Shown: positions 20,104 to 30,000 of the stretch, piece by piece
Numbering within the stretch: the first letter of the stretch is position 1
Layout of the letters: every line of letters starts with the position of its first letter
Source: Arion vulgaris
Taxonomy: Eukaryota > Mollusca > Gastropoda > Stylommatophora > Arionidae
Direction of reading: 5' to 3'
DNA length: 64,000 bases
Assembly: GCA_020796225.1 (NCBI GenBank)
Contig: CM036755.1
Span: 11,019,994 to 11,083,993, forward strand
The notes under the pieces: model-generated
What the model saw: the letters and a program-made list of their open reading frames with translations, nothing else
What the model was told of the DNA's origin: nothing
Database searches by the model: none
Made by a program: the position numbers and the translations under genes

Positions 20104-20512
20104 ATATACATATAGAAAGCAAGTTGAATGCATTTGAAAATAGATGTCTGCGAAAAATAATGAATATAAAATGGAATGAATTCAGGAGAAGTGATGAAAT
20201 CGGAGATATGTCTGGTCAACCACTAGTAACAACTATTATAAGAAAGAGAAGATGGAGATATGTTGGACACACCTTGAGGAGAAATGATCAACTAATATCA
20301 AAGCAGGCATTGAAGTGGGATGCACAGGGTTCAGGAAAGAGAGGTCGACCTAAGGAGACCCGAAGCGAACTTTGCTGAGAGAGGCAGGAAATATTGGTCT
20401 CAGTTCCATGGAGGAGATTGAGCGAGTTGCTCAGGATAGAGCGGTATGGAGAAATTACTTGCAGGCCCTATGTAACGTATAACGGTACGAGAGGAATTAT
20501 TATTTATTATAT
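20104..20512 (+). mobile_element. LINE-a, 5'-truncated RT C-terminal fragment
   Basis: Translation gives ESKLNAFENRCLRKIMNIKW, NEFRRSDEIGDMSGQPLVTT, RRWRYVGHTLRRNDQLISKQ and GKRGRPKETR. A lost T in the ACCCTGAAG codons then shifts the frame near 20361; the remaining block is present in another frame to GAGAGGAATTATTATT. Confidence 0.93.
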
Positions 20513-20519
20513 AGATATT

Positions 20520-20884
20520 CAGGCCTCATACCTGGTCTTCAGTCATCTCTCTCTCTCTAGATATAAATACACAATGCCACTACACAACCGTCCTTAAAAC
20601 ATACCGAGTCTCAAACCTGGTCTTCGATCAGTGATGCACCTCCTCGTGCTCCCTTCCCTAACACACACATTCTCTAACCAGGTGCGTTGACGGCACTCAC
20701 CACCTCCTCAGACATGTTCTGACTGTACTACAAACCCATCCACCCACCTGTGTTACTTAGTGTGTAGTACACGTCGCGTGAGCACATATTTTCAATTCCC
20801 CACGTTCCACAATACAGACAGAGATTACAACATTGACTAGTCCGGGTATAGAATGTCGTCTACCTGTTACTGTAACACTGCAAC
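20520..20884. other. Unassigned interval
   Basis: I found no family match or gene signal. A short CT run lies near 20548. Confidence 0.5.
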
Positions 20885-21295
20885 TGTTAGGTACTCGTCT
20901 CTCGTGCCAACGGTACCAGGTTCGCTCCCTCGTAGAGCCATCCGGAGATCCCTGATCTTAGTGTAGGTGAGATCGAGTTCAAAGTCCTATCGGAGACGGA
21001 CGATAAAACATAGGTCCCCGTGTTCAATTTGAGCAGGTAAAAGAACCCTTGGCAGTGCTAAATCGAGAAGAGAAAGCTGGAAAGACGCTGTTCTGACTAA
21101 ATTCATTAGAAGAGATTAAAAACAAAATTCTTGCAAAAAATCTTCACCATCTTCAAAATTACACCGGGGGCCCTGGCCGGTGCAATGGAGTTCGTGTACT
21201 ACAGCTGAGATCTTCTTGTATAAGATAGAGAGCGGAGCACACATGGTTACTTACCGAAGTGCAATGATGATGGTCCTATCAATCAATCAAACGGT
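20885..21295 (+). mobile_element. SINE-4, nearly full length
   Basis: The copy starts within the head (GTTAGGTACTCGTCTCTCGT and CCAGGTTCGCTCCCTCGTAG) and ends with TGGTCCTATCAATCAATCAA. A duplicated CCGGGGGCCCTGGCC-like change is private to this copy. Confidence 0.82.
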
Positions 21296-21296
21296 G

Positions 21297-21465
21297 ACTG
21301 TGTATGTGCGTGCGTATGTGCGTGTGTATGTGCGTGTGTTGCGTGCGTGTGTATGTGCGTGTGTACGTGCGTGCGTATGTGCGTATATATGTGCGTGTGT
21401 GTGTATGTGCGTGTGTATGTGCGTGCGTATGTGCATGCGTATGTGTGCGTGTGTGTGTGCGTATG
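21297..21465. repeat. GT/GC microsatellite
   Basis: Runs of GTGCGTGTGTATGTGCGTGC. Arginine/cysteine-rich or histidine-rich open frames here are products of the dinucleotide. Confidence 0.93.
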
Positions 21466-21544
21466 ATATGATGAGAACAACAGAGTGTCGCAGTATGTTA
21501 CAGAAAGATGAGTTGCAAATATGTAATACTTTATACATTGTCAG

Positions 21545-21897
21545 CCGCCGTGCGTTGCCGTGGGCCCCGGCACCACACGGGCTCCAATAACCAATAACTA
21601 TAAGCCAATATTCTTGTTCTCTTCTAATTACTCCCGTGTGTTGCCGGGGCTCGCAAGGGGAGCACAGAATAGTACCACTGCGACCTACAAGGCATGTTGT
21701 AACAGGCAACATAGGCAGGAGCCTAGGGAAGCTACCCTAGTAAATAAAAAGCGTTGCAAAAATCGGATGGGCTGGCCTACTTGTAGACACATAACTGTCA
21801 CAACGTACAGTCGCTCTTAGGTTCAGATCACATAGAAATCACACAGAGTGGTTGACAAGTGGTCGATATGGAGCGCTCGAAGAAGAAGAAGAAGATG
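21545..21897 (+). mobile_element. GAA-A with duplicated head, with target-site duplication
   Basis: Exact ATACATTGTCAG copies (21533-21544 and 21898-21909) bound the unit. The first 90 bases hold an extra head-like segment (CCGCCGTGCGTTGCCG and its near inverse GGCACCACACGGG) before the regular head CCCGTGTGTTGCCGGGGCTC. The rest is standard GAA-A, ending GAGCGCTCGAAGAAGAAG. Confidence 0.85.
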
Positions 21898-21917
21898 ATA
21901 CATTGTCAGTGATTTGT

Positions 21918-22056
21918 TTAACCATGTCGCCCCTCTTATAACAGTTGTTACCAGTGGTTGATGGTTGACCAGACATTACTCTCATTTCATCACTTCTCCT
22001 GAATTCGTTCCATTTGATATTCATAACTTTTCGCAGACGTCTATTTTAAAATGCAT
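21918..22056 (-). mobile_element. LINE-a fragment
   Basis: The minus strand reads MNIKWNEFRRSDEM and MSGQPSTTGNNCYKRG. It is a short, frameshifted piece of the same block as at 20104. Confidence 0.8.
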
Positions 22057-22063
22057 TCTCTTT

Positions 22064-22305
22064 CTCCTTCTTCTTTGAACGCTCCATATCGACCACCTGT
22101 TAAACCACTCCTTGTGATTTGTATGTGATCTGATCCTAAGAGCGTTTGTACGTTGTGCCAGTTATTCACAATCGATTTCCGCGAAGATTTTTATTTACTG
22201 AGGTAGCTTCCTATGCCCCTACCTCAATCGCCTCTTACGACATGCCTTGTAGGTCGCAGTGTTACTATTCTTTGCTCCCATTTGCGAGCCCCAGAAACAC
22301 ATGGG
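22064..22305 (-). mobile_element. GAA-A copy
   Basis: The TTCTTC-type tail is on the left (TCTTTGAACGCTCCATATCG) and the head on the right (GAGCCCCAGAAACACATGGG). It lies inverted to the copy 170 bp upstream, with a LINE-a fragment between them. Confidence 0.82.
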
Positions 22306-22379
22306 TACAATGCATTCAACTAACTTTAACTCTGTATATATTTCAATTTAACTACGTCTGAAGTCTACAAGAAATTACG

Positions 22380-22397
22380 CTGCGAAAGGGTTAATCA
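22380..22397. mobile_element. Solo TTAA-1 terminus
   Basis: CGCTGCGAAAGGGTTAA is one inverted end of TTAA-1 with its TTAA; the other end is not nearby. A second solo end is at 55744-55758. Confidence 0.4.
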
Positions 22398-22404
22398 GCC
22401 TTAA

Positions 22405-22515
22405 TTGATTGATTGATTGAACCATCACCATTGCACTTCGGTGATGAACCTTGTGTGTTCCAATTCCTTTCTTATATATGAATATTTCCTCGCCTTTGCA
22501 CAAGCTCCATAGTAA
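22405..22515 (-). mobile_element. SINE-4, 3' part
   Basis: The GATTGATTGATTGA tail, CATTGCACTTCGGTGATGAA and a degenerate ATGAATATTTCCTCGCC body are present. Confidence 0.65.
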
Positions 22516-22561
22516 CGACGAGGACTCTCGATATCATTTTGAAGATGGTGTCAGTATTATT

Positions 22562-22880
22562 GTTTTGGGATGATATTAATGATGTTAATGATGTTAATGA
22601 TATTAATGATGTTAATGATATTAATGATATTAATGATATTAATGATATTAATGATGTTAATGATATTAATGATGTTAATGATATTAATGATATTAATGAT
22701 GTTAATGATGTTAATGATATTAATGATATTAATGATGTTAATGATATTAATGATGTTAATGATATTAATGATATTAATGATGTTAATGATGTTAATGATA
22801 TTAATGATGTTAATGGTGTTAATGATATTAATGATGTTGATGATGTTAATGATATTAATGAGGTTAATGATTTAATGATG
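22562..22880. repeat. 9-bp minisatellite, about 35 copies
   Basis: Units GATATTAAT and GATGTTAAT alternate irregularly. All three plus frames and minus frames stay open because 9 is a multiple of 3; the apparent 262-residue protein is not real. Confidence 0.95.
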
Positions 22881-23240
22881 TTACCAGTGTCAAACATGGC
22901 CAATAACAGCAAGCTAATGAACGGAAAATCATAACGACAGAGATGAGATGCATTAAAAGAGCTGCAGGTGTGACAATAAGAGAAAATAATTAGAAATGAA
23001 GAAATCAGAAGAAGACTGGATGTGAAACTAGTCATGCAATTTACAAAAGAACAACAGATTAAATGGTTTGGACACCTGACAAGAATGCCCTGGTATCGCC
23101 TACCATAGAGAGCCACACAGAAAAAGTATAATGAGTACAGAGCAGGAGGAAGACCACGTAAAAGATGGAGCGACGGCATCAAGAACAGCCCTAAGAAAAT
23201 TAATAGCAGCTTACACAGTGCATTACAACATGCATACACA
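22870..23240 (+). mobile_element. LINE-d RT C-terminal fragment
   Basis: Translation in pieces gives YQCQTWPITAS, then RNEEIRRRLDVKLVMQF, KEQQIKWFGHLTRMPWYRLP and RAGGRPRKRWSDGIKNS. Several stops and one frame change are present. The 9-bp array abuts it on the left and the hAT-1 element ends it on the right. Confidence 0.85.
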
Positions 23241-23660
23241 CAGTGGCGGCGCGTGATCATTTTTATTGGCGGGGCCAGACATTTTTTCCGGATTAATCGT
23301 GGTTTTGGTTGCTATATTTTAATGTATAAATGAATAAATACACTCTCTCTTTCTCTCTCTCTCTCTCTCTTTGCCTTTTTACACCGGGTTGGGGCATAGG
23401 CCCTCAACCAACTCATGCCAAGTCTTCCTATCTCTAGCTATCTCCTGCAGCTCCCTCCAGCTCTTCTTTATATTGTTGATCTCCGCCTCCAAATCTCGTC
23501 TCCATGTATTTCTCGGCCTCCTTCTTTCGCTGTTCCTGCGGTTCCAGGCAAGGACCCTTCTTGTTATATTCCCCTCCGGTTTCGCAAAGAATAAATACAC
23601 GTTATACATTATTTTTGGTGGAGCCCGGTCACACTGGCCCTCAATGACGAGCCGCCACTG
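23241..23660. mobile_element. hAT-1 MITE carrying a nested LINE-c
   Basis: Perfect 8-bp duplications CATACACA (23233-23240 and 23661-23668) flank inverted ends CAGTGGCGGCGCGTGATCAT and the complement of ATGACGAGCCGCCACTG. Without the nested LINE it would be about 163 bp, the same as the 10.6 kb copy. Confidence 0.92.
23344..23589 (-). mobile_element. LINE-c, 5'-truncated, nested in hAT-1
   Basis: Exact AATAAATACAC copies (23333-23343 and 23590-23600) bound the insertion. The minus strand encodes [40 protein letters not shown] and WRELQEIARDRKTWHELVEG, then LCPNPV and a stop, followed by a GAGAGA-rich tail. Its closest window relative is 54265-54990. Confidence 0.92.
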
Positions 23661-23669
23661 CATACACAA

Positions 23670-24070
23670 AATATCACTACATCTTTCCCCCTCCCCCAAC
23701 ACTTCTATAAAAAGTAAATGGTGGAAAGAAGAAGAGCAATGATTTTCTTGTCCCGGCAGCAGATTTTCAGCCATTTATTATTTATTTTTAATGTGCGCAA
23801 CATGAACACGGGAACTATGTTTGCACTTTCGCCTCCAATAGGACTGGGCATTTGACATCACCTACATTGAGATCAATGATCACTTGGTAGTCTGTTTCAC
23901 ATGAGACTCGAACTGATAACGTTATGTCCGTGAGGCAGTCACCGTTTGATTGATTGATAGAACCATCATCATTACCGCAACGCTACATAGACCATCCAGC
24001 GTGTAATCGTCAACTGAGAACGTGGGTAACGCGTTGTGCTCAGTGACGAAAGTATATGGGTTTTATTTCT
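23670..24070. other. Mixed interval of degraded fragments
   Basis: Near 23820-23900 there are weak SINE-4-like words (CCTACATTGAGATCAATGAT) and at 23943 a GATT run. No gene is supported. Confidence 0.4.
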
Positions 24071-24071
24071 A

Positions 24072-24232
24072 CCACTACCTCTGAAGTCGGAGAAGGCTTG
24101 CCTGAATGGCGAGGGACACTGATGATAGGAAAAGCAAACCCTTACGCAAAAATCAGCCAGAAGCACCGTACTAGATGCCATGACTACGCCTGAATTCATA
24201 GCGAGCGAACGAGAAGAAGAAGAAGAAGAATT
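24072..24232 (+). mobile_element. SINE-5-like 3' region with GAA tail
   Basis: ACCTCTGAAGTCGGAGAAGG and TTACGCAAAAATCAGCCAGA are followed by GCGAGCGAACGAGAAGAAGA. The tail is GAA rather than A-rich, unlike full SINE-5. Confidence 0.65.
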
Positions 24233-24251
24233 CCATCACTGTTGGCTCCTT

Positions 24252-24312
24252 AGTCTCTTCTTCACCTTTCAACTCCCAACGGAGCACAGGTCTTCAACAA
24301 ACTTCGGTTCCC
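24252..24312 (-). mobile_element. LINE-c 3' end fragment
   Basis: CAACTCCCAACGGAGCACAG and CTTCAACAAACTTC repeat the 3' end of the copy at 39724. Confidence 0.6.
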
Positions 24313-24411
24313 TAGTTTAACAAATTGAAAATGTGTTACAGAGTTGGTAGAAGTATACAATTTATCTGTTGTCTCTTGACTGACATGTTTGTATTGTAGT
24401 GACAGTTGGTA

Positions 24412-25385
24412 ATACACACACATATTATACACACAATACACACACATATTATACACACACTGAGAGCGGCGGTAGTGTAGTTGTTAGTGAACTCGCTTCT
24501 CAAAGCTGGTGGTCCGGGTTCAGCTCCCATAGTGGGCGTGGAATTTTTCCCGGATCGCGACGGCTCTCAGGTCGACCCAGCCTCAACTGGGTACCAGACA
24601 TGCACTGGGAAGTAAAGGCGGCCGGTGTGATGCTGACCACATCACCCATCGCGTGCCGACGGTCAATGAAAAATACAGGTATATGAAAAATGCCTAACAC
24701 TGTATTGCCCTATATACCCCAAGGTATGAAAGGGTTCCTTTACTTTTTTTACTTTATACACACACTACCAGCATAATACACACACAATATACACACAATA
24801 TACACACAATATACATACAATACCGGCAAAATACACACACATTAAACACACAATATATACACACACATTATACACACAATATACACACACTACCAGCATA
24901 ATACACACACATATTATACACACAATATACACACAATACCAGCAAAATACACACACATTATACACACATTATACACACAATATACACACACTACCAGCAT
25001 AATACACACACATATTATACACACAATATACACACAATATATACATAATATACACACACAAATTATACACACAATACCAGCAAAATACACACACATTATA
25101 CACACTATATACACACACATTATACACACAATATACACACAATACCAGCAAAATACACACACATTATACACACAATATATACACACACATTATACACACA
25201 ATATACACACAATACCAGCAAAATACACACAATTATACACACAATATACACACAATATATACACAATATACACACACATATTATACACACAATACCAGCA
25301 AAATACACACACATTATACACACAATATACACACACACATTATACACACAATATACACACAATATACACACACTACCAGCATAAT
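24412..25385. repeat. ACACAT/ATACACACA compound microsatellite array
   Basis: Blocks of ATTATACACACAATATACAC are joined by a recurring ACCAGCATAATACACACAC or ACCAGCAAAATACACACAC joint. A SINE-7 has inserted at about 24466-24752. Cysteine/tyrosine-rich minus-strand frames are artefacts. Confidence 0.92.
24466..24752 (+). mobile_element. SINE-7, inserted in the ACACAT array
   Basis: The head GTAGTGTAGTTGTTAGTGAA with GGTCCGGGTTCAGCTCCC is tRNA-like. The body ends with GTATGAAAGGGTTCCTTTAC and a T-rich tail. The flanks TTATACACACACT are identical, but because the target is a microsatellite this is weak evidence of duplication. Confidence 0.72.
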
Positions 25386-25434
25386 AACCAGAGTAACAAT
25401 AAAAGACTCAGTTTGAATGTTAAGAAGACAGATC

Positions 25435-25640
25435 ACACAGGGCAAAATTCATAAGAAAAGATTAAAAATAAAATTCCTACAAAAATATCTTCACCATCTT
25501 CAAAATTACATCTGGGACCCTCGATGGTGCTACGGAGCACGTGCACTGCAGCTGAGATCTTCCTGTGTAAAAAAGATCGGAGCACACATGGTTACTTACC
25601 GAAGTGCAATGATGATGGTCCTATTAATAAATAAGGCAGT
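25435..25640 (+). mobile_element. SINE-4, 3' half
   Basis: The copy starts near AAAATTCATAAGAAAAGATT and ends with GATGATGGTCCTATTAATAA. Confidence 0.75.
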
Positions 25641-25866
25641 CAAACAATCAACTTAAACACTACATACACATACATAAACACGTACACACACATGCCCAGA
25701 CACTTATTGCACACATACATACGTACACACTAACATTGCACATATATGCACACATCAGTACAGCTTACGATGATGATGAATCACAAATCACACAGGAGTT
25801 GCAGGACTTGTCCAAATTGTTATTAATATGGTTACTCCCCTTTGGGGGAAGGAACCTGTCTGCAGT

Positions 25867-26090
25867 TTAACTAATTGGCTCCCATAAGCCGCTGTGAGCG
25901 CCACTGTGTATTTCTTTTAGATCTATCTTAAATAAAATTCATTTACCTACAAAATGATATATTACTCATAAAAATCGGTTAATAATTAAGAAAACTGCAG
26001 CTGAATTTGTACATACAACCGCAATGGGAAAATATGACATAAATTTAATTCAGCCGCAACTCGTTTTTCAATTTGGTAGCTAATCAGTTC
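25867..26090. mobile_element. TTAA-2 element, copy 1
   Basis: It begins TTAACTAATTGGCTCCCATA, runs through TTCATTTACCTACAAAATGA and AATGGGAAAATATGACATAA, and ends GGTAGCTAATCAGTT, directly abutting LINE-d-derived sequence. The right TTAA is lost. Full copy: 59990-60214. Confidence 0.7.
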
Positions 26091-26311
26091 TTTCTTATGC
26101 TGATGTTGGTGGATCTGTCTTTTCTTGTGATGTTGGTGGATCTGTCTTTTCTTGTGATGTTGGTGGATCTGTCTTTTCTTGTGATGTTGGTGGATCTGTT
26201 TTTTCTTGTGATGTTGGTGGGTCTGTCTTTTCTTGTGATGTTGGTGGATCTGTCTTTTCTTGTGATGTTGGTGGATCTGTCTTTTCTTGTGATGTTGGTG
26301 GATCTGTTTTT
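26078..26311 (-). repeat. 27-bp minisatellite of LINE-d coding origin, 8 copies
   Basis: On the minus strand each unit encodes NITRKDRST, and the array ends in NISIRKK. The intact LINE-d copies read NNTRKDRITNISIRKK at this point, so a 9-codon block has been amplified in frame. The array lies head to head with the plus-strand LINE-d fragment that starts at 26310. Confidence 0.85.
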
Positions 26312-26655
26312 TCAACAACACAAGAAAAGACAGAGTCAGCAACATCAGCATAAGAAAGAAAGTTGGCACAGAAACTTGCTTGAATTACATTGAGAAACAA
26401 AGAATGAAGTGGTTTGGTCACTTAATAAGAATGCGTCCAAACTCCACAGTATACAGAGTCTTCTATAACAGAACATCAATAAAGAAGGCTAGCGGAAGAC
26501 CACGAAAAAGATGGTTAGATGGTATAGCAAAATCCTGTCAAATAGCAAAAATAACGATCACCCAAGCCACTAGAACAGCACAAGACAAAAACAGAAAACC
26601 ACGACGCTGGGCAACAACCCGGTAGCAGTGTGACGACAAAAGAAGAAGAAGAAGC
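26310..26655 (+). mobile_element. LINE-d RT C-terminal fragment with GAA tail
   Basis: Translation gives NNTRKDRVSNISIRKKVG, NYIEKQRMKWFGHLIRMRPN, STVYRVFYNRTSIKKASGRP and RKRWLDGIAKSCQIAKITIT, ending at WATTR and a stop. A GAAGAAGAAGAAG tail follows. The frame is open for 110 codons but lacks every catalytic RT motif. Confidence 0.92.
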
Positions 26656-26689
26656 CGATCAGTTTAAGCTTTGCTTTTTTTCTGTTGTC

Positions 26690-26765
26690 ATTCTGCTTGG
26701 AACGAGACTCCCATGCTGGAGACCCGTGGTTCAATTCACGGTTAGACCAAGTATTTTTTTTCTGT
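26690..26765 (+). mobile_element. SINE-6-like head fragment
   Basis: ACGAGACTCCCATGCTGGAG and CCGTGGTTCAATTCACGG resemble the tRNA-like head at 60600. Confidence 0.55.
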
Positions 26766-26795
26766 TGTGGGCAACCTGGAAAACCTTCTCCTTCT

Positions 26796-27208
26796 CTTGA
26801 TTGATTGATTGATAGGACCATCATCATTGCACTTTGGTGAGTAACCATGTGTGCTCCGATCTCTTTCTTACACATGAAGATCTAAGATGCAGTGCACGAT
26901 CTCCGTAGCACCGGCGTGAAGATATTTTTGTATGAATTTTATTTTCAATCATTTCGAATGAATTTTACCTGGGCAGCAGCTTTCCAGCCTGCTCTTCTCT
27001 TGATTTTGAACTACCAATGGTTCCTTTACGTGCTTAGCTTGAACACGGGGCTTAGTTTTATGGTCCGTCTCCGATAGGACTAGGAACTCGATCTCACCTA
27101 CACTGAGATCAGTGATCTCTGGAAAAATATCCAGATGGCTCCACGAGGAGCGAACCTGGTACCTTTGGCACGAGAGACGAGTACTTAACCTCTACGCCAC
27201 AAAGACCC
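26796..27208 (-). mobile_element. SINE-4, full length with GATT tail
   Basis: The tail GATTGATTGATTGATAGGAC is at the left. The tRNA-like head is at the right (minus strand: CTTTGTGGCGTAGAGGTTAA and CCAGGTTCGCTCCTCGTGG). A deletion removes part of the middle around 26925. Confidence 0.82.
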
Positions 27209-27249
27209 CACTATCTCTTGTGTCTTTTTAACCACGGTTGGGTTCAAAT

Positions 27250-27640
27250 CCTGTCCTATCACATTCCTTCTCTCACATTCCTTCTCTCACATTCCTTCTC
27301 TCACATTCCTTCTCTCACATTCCTTCTCTCATATTCCTTCTCTCACATCCCTTCTCTCATATTCCTTCTCTCACATTCATTCTTTCACATTCCTTCTCCC
27401 ACACTCACATTCCTTCTCTCACATTCCTTCTCTCACACCCGCATTCCTTCTCTCACACCCGCATCCCTTCTCTCACACCCGCATTCCTTCTCCCACATTC
27501 TTTCTCTCACATTCCTTCTCTCACATTCCTTCTCTCACATTCCTTCTCCCACATTCTTTCTTCCACATTCTTTCTTCCACATTCTTTCTTCCACATTCTT
27601 TCTTCCACATCCTCCTCCACATTCCTTTTCGCCACTATGA
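27250..27640. repeat. 14-bp minisatellite, about 27 copies
   Basis: The unit is CATTCCTTCTCTCA, with a TTTCTTCCA variant at the right end and a CACCCG insert in three places. Serine/histidine-rich frames of about 140 codons are artefacts. Confidence 0.94.
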
Positions 27641-27714
27641 CGTGCTGGCTGGCGTAGACGACAATGATAAGTGGTAATACTGGTGAAGTCTTGTCTCGTT
27701 AGTTTCTACTTAAG

Positions 27715-29195
27715 TCAGCACTGGTAGAAGGAAAATAGCGATTGAAATGAAGAAAAAGTAAAAATTAAACAAATTAGAGATTTGAAGAAGGAAAGATGGG
27801 AGGAAAGAAGAAAATTGGAAAAAGAAAAAGTGACCTGGAGTAAAGATTGAAAGAAAAAAAAGTGAAAAAGTAGCAAATTAGATATTTGAATAACGAGAAA
27901 ATGGGAACAGGAAGAGTATTAGAGATTAGAAAAGTAGGGAAAATTCATAGGAAGACAATTAGTGATTGAAAGAAGGAAAAGTAAAAAGGAATGAAATTTG
28001 AGATTGGAAGAAGGAAGAGTGAAAAAGAATTAAATTAGAGATTAAAATAAGGTAAAGTAAACGGGAAGTAAAATAGAGACTGGGAGAAGAAGAAGAGTAA
28101 AAAGGAAGAAAATTAGAGATTAGAAGAATTAAAAGTGGGAGAAAGGAAGAAAATTAGAGATTCTTCTTCTTCTTTTGTTGTCACACTGCTACCGGGTTGT
28201 TGCCCAGTGTCGTCACACTGCTACCGTCTTGTTGCCCAGTGTCGTGGTTTTCTGTTTTTGTCTTCAGCTGTTCTGGTGGCTTGTGTGATTGTTATTTTTG
28301 CTCTTTGACAGGATACTGCTATGCCATCTAACCATCTTTTCCGTGGTCTTCCTCTCACCTTCTTCTGTGATGTTCTGTTGTAGAAAACTCTGTATACTGT
28401 GGAGTTTGGATGCATTCTTATTAAGTGGCCAAACCACTTCATTCTTTGTTTATCTATGTAATTCAAGCACGGTTTTGTGCCAACTTTCTTTCTTATGCTG
28501 ATGTTGGTGATTCTGTCTTTTCTTGTGTTGTTGGTAACTTTTCGCAAGCAACGTATTTCACATGTAGTTATTTTTTGTGACTCCGCTTTGCTCAATGTCC
28601 ATGTTTGGCTCTGGTAACACAAAGTAGGTATAAAAGTGGCTGTTGATCATCTGTTGCTTAGCTGCCTGTGAAATTTTTGGGTGCCTTAACAATGTGGCTA
28701 GCTGGTAGGTTACAGCATTTGCTTTTGCACTCTAGCCTCTATCTCTCTATCTAGTCTTCCGTCTTCTGTGAATATGCTTCCTAAGTATTTGAATTCTTTC
28801 ACTTGGTTTATTTTAGTGCCATTGACATGGATGTCTAGTTTATTATGTTTTCTTCCCATATTCATTATTTCTGTTTTAGTGTTGTTGATTTTCATGTCAT
28901 GATTGATACAATTTTTGTTCAAGGTGTCAATATGTTGTAGATCTTGTTCATTTTGATGTATCATGCACTGATCATCTGGTTACTTAGCGATTTGAAAAAA
29001 AAAATGTGGGGAAAGGAAGAAAATTAGAAGGAAAAGGAAGGGGAGGGATGAAGGAAATTAGAGATTAAAAAGAAAATGAAAAAAGAAGGAAATAAGAGAT
29101 TGGAAGAAGGAAAAGTATGGAAAATGAAATTAACTATTGACAGAAAAAGAAAAATTGGGAAAATTTGAAGATTGAAAGAAAAAAAGATTTGAACT
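27715..29195. repeat. Purine-rich degenerate repeat region, split by LINE-d
   Basis: Left (27715-28154) and right (28990-29195) blocks share words such as GGAAGAAAATTAGAGATT and GGAAAAGTAAAAAGGAA at irregular spacing. The strong purine bias continues across the LINE-d insertion. Confidence 0.75.
28155..28985 (-). mobile_element. LINE-d, 5'-truncated RT fragment
   Basis: The minus strand encodes NTKTEIMNMGRKHNKLDIHV, NQVKEFKYLGSIFTEDGRLD and REIEARVQ (end of the RT palm and thumb). After frameshifts it continues with CYQSQTWTLSKAESQKITTC, EIRCLRKVTNNTRKDRITNI, KQRMKWFGHLIRMHPN and GRPRKRWLDGIAVS. The 3' end is a GAAGAAGAAGAA tail, and a 37-bp terminal piece (CACACTGCTACCG...GTTGCCCAGTGTCGT) is duplicated. 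This is the longest LINE-d copy here; it still lacks the YxDD block. Confidence 0.92.
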
Positions 29196-29199
29196 GAAG

Positions 29200-29760
29200 A
29201 CGCTAGCCAGATTTGTTGATGGAACTATCAATGGACATTTGACCACCAATGTCTGTCTACATCTGCGACTTCCTCCCATCTCGCTCCCATTCTAGTGTTC
29301 ATTAAGAGGCGAGCCCATCTCTGGCGATGGGTAATTATGCAAGCAGCTCATGTCTAGACAGACGAGTCAGGGAAGGTTCTCTCTCCTCCACATTTGTAGG
29401 GTATCTGATTCAGGTCACAGAAGGGCACTGAGGGCGGAGTTGGGGAATCAGAGTTACTGTCTGGAAAGTGAGGGGGTGTGAATGTCGGTGGGAAAGGGAG
29501 GGGAGATGGGATGTGTGTGGATGTGTTATTGTGTTGTCTTCTCGTATGTATGGTAGTTCTTGTGGTGTGTTATTGTGTTGTATAATTTCTTGTGTGGTGT
29601 GTATTATTCTCTGTCTAGGTTTGTGCGTGTGTGTGCGCGTGCGCATTTCTATGTATTAGTCAGTAGATAGATGGATGAACGAATTAATGTTTAGATAGAA
29701 CAAGATAGAAAGAAAGATAAAGAGCAGGGGATAAGGACGGGACAGTGAAGAGATTTTACA
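29200..29760. other. Unassigned interval
   Basis: I see no match to other parts of the window. A GT-rich patch lies at 29500-29650. The short open frames show no conserved motif. Confidence 0.45.
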
Positions 29761-29764
29761 AGAG

Positions 29765-30000
29765 AGAGAAAGAGTTCATATGGAGAGAAGGAGAGAGCGT
29801 TCACATAGATATAGTTCCCATAGAGGTAAAGAGGGGGAGTTTCACCTGAGAGAGAGAGAGAGGGGAGAGTTTCACACAGAGAGAGAGAGGGAAGAGTTTC
29901 ACAGAGAGAAAGGGTTTCACAGCGAGAGAGAGAGAGAGAGTTTCACAAGGAAAGAAAGAAAGAGAGTTTCACACAGAGAGAGAGAGAGGGAGAGAGAGTT
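29765..30000. repeat. GAGAGA array with TTTCACA joints
   Basis: Runs of GAGAGAGAGAG alternate with GAGTTTCACACAGAG, unit length about 20-30 bp and irregular. Confidence 0.88.

Noticed and set aside
21180..21590. 136-codon frame rich in cysteine and arginine
   Set aside because: It is SINE-4 plus a GT/GC microsatellite.
22472..23260. 262-codon minus-strand frame
   Set aside because: It combines the 9-bp array with antisense LINE-d and hAT-1 sequence.
24454..24766. 13-bp target duplication for SINE-7 as firm evidence
   Set aside because: The target is an ACAC-rich microsatellite, so identical flanks are expected by chance.
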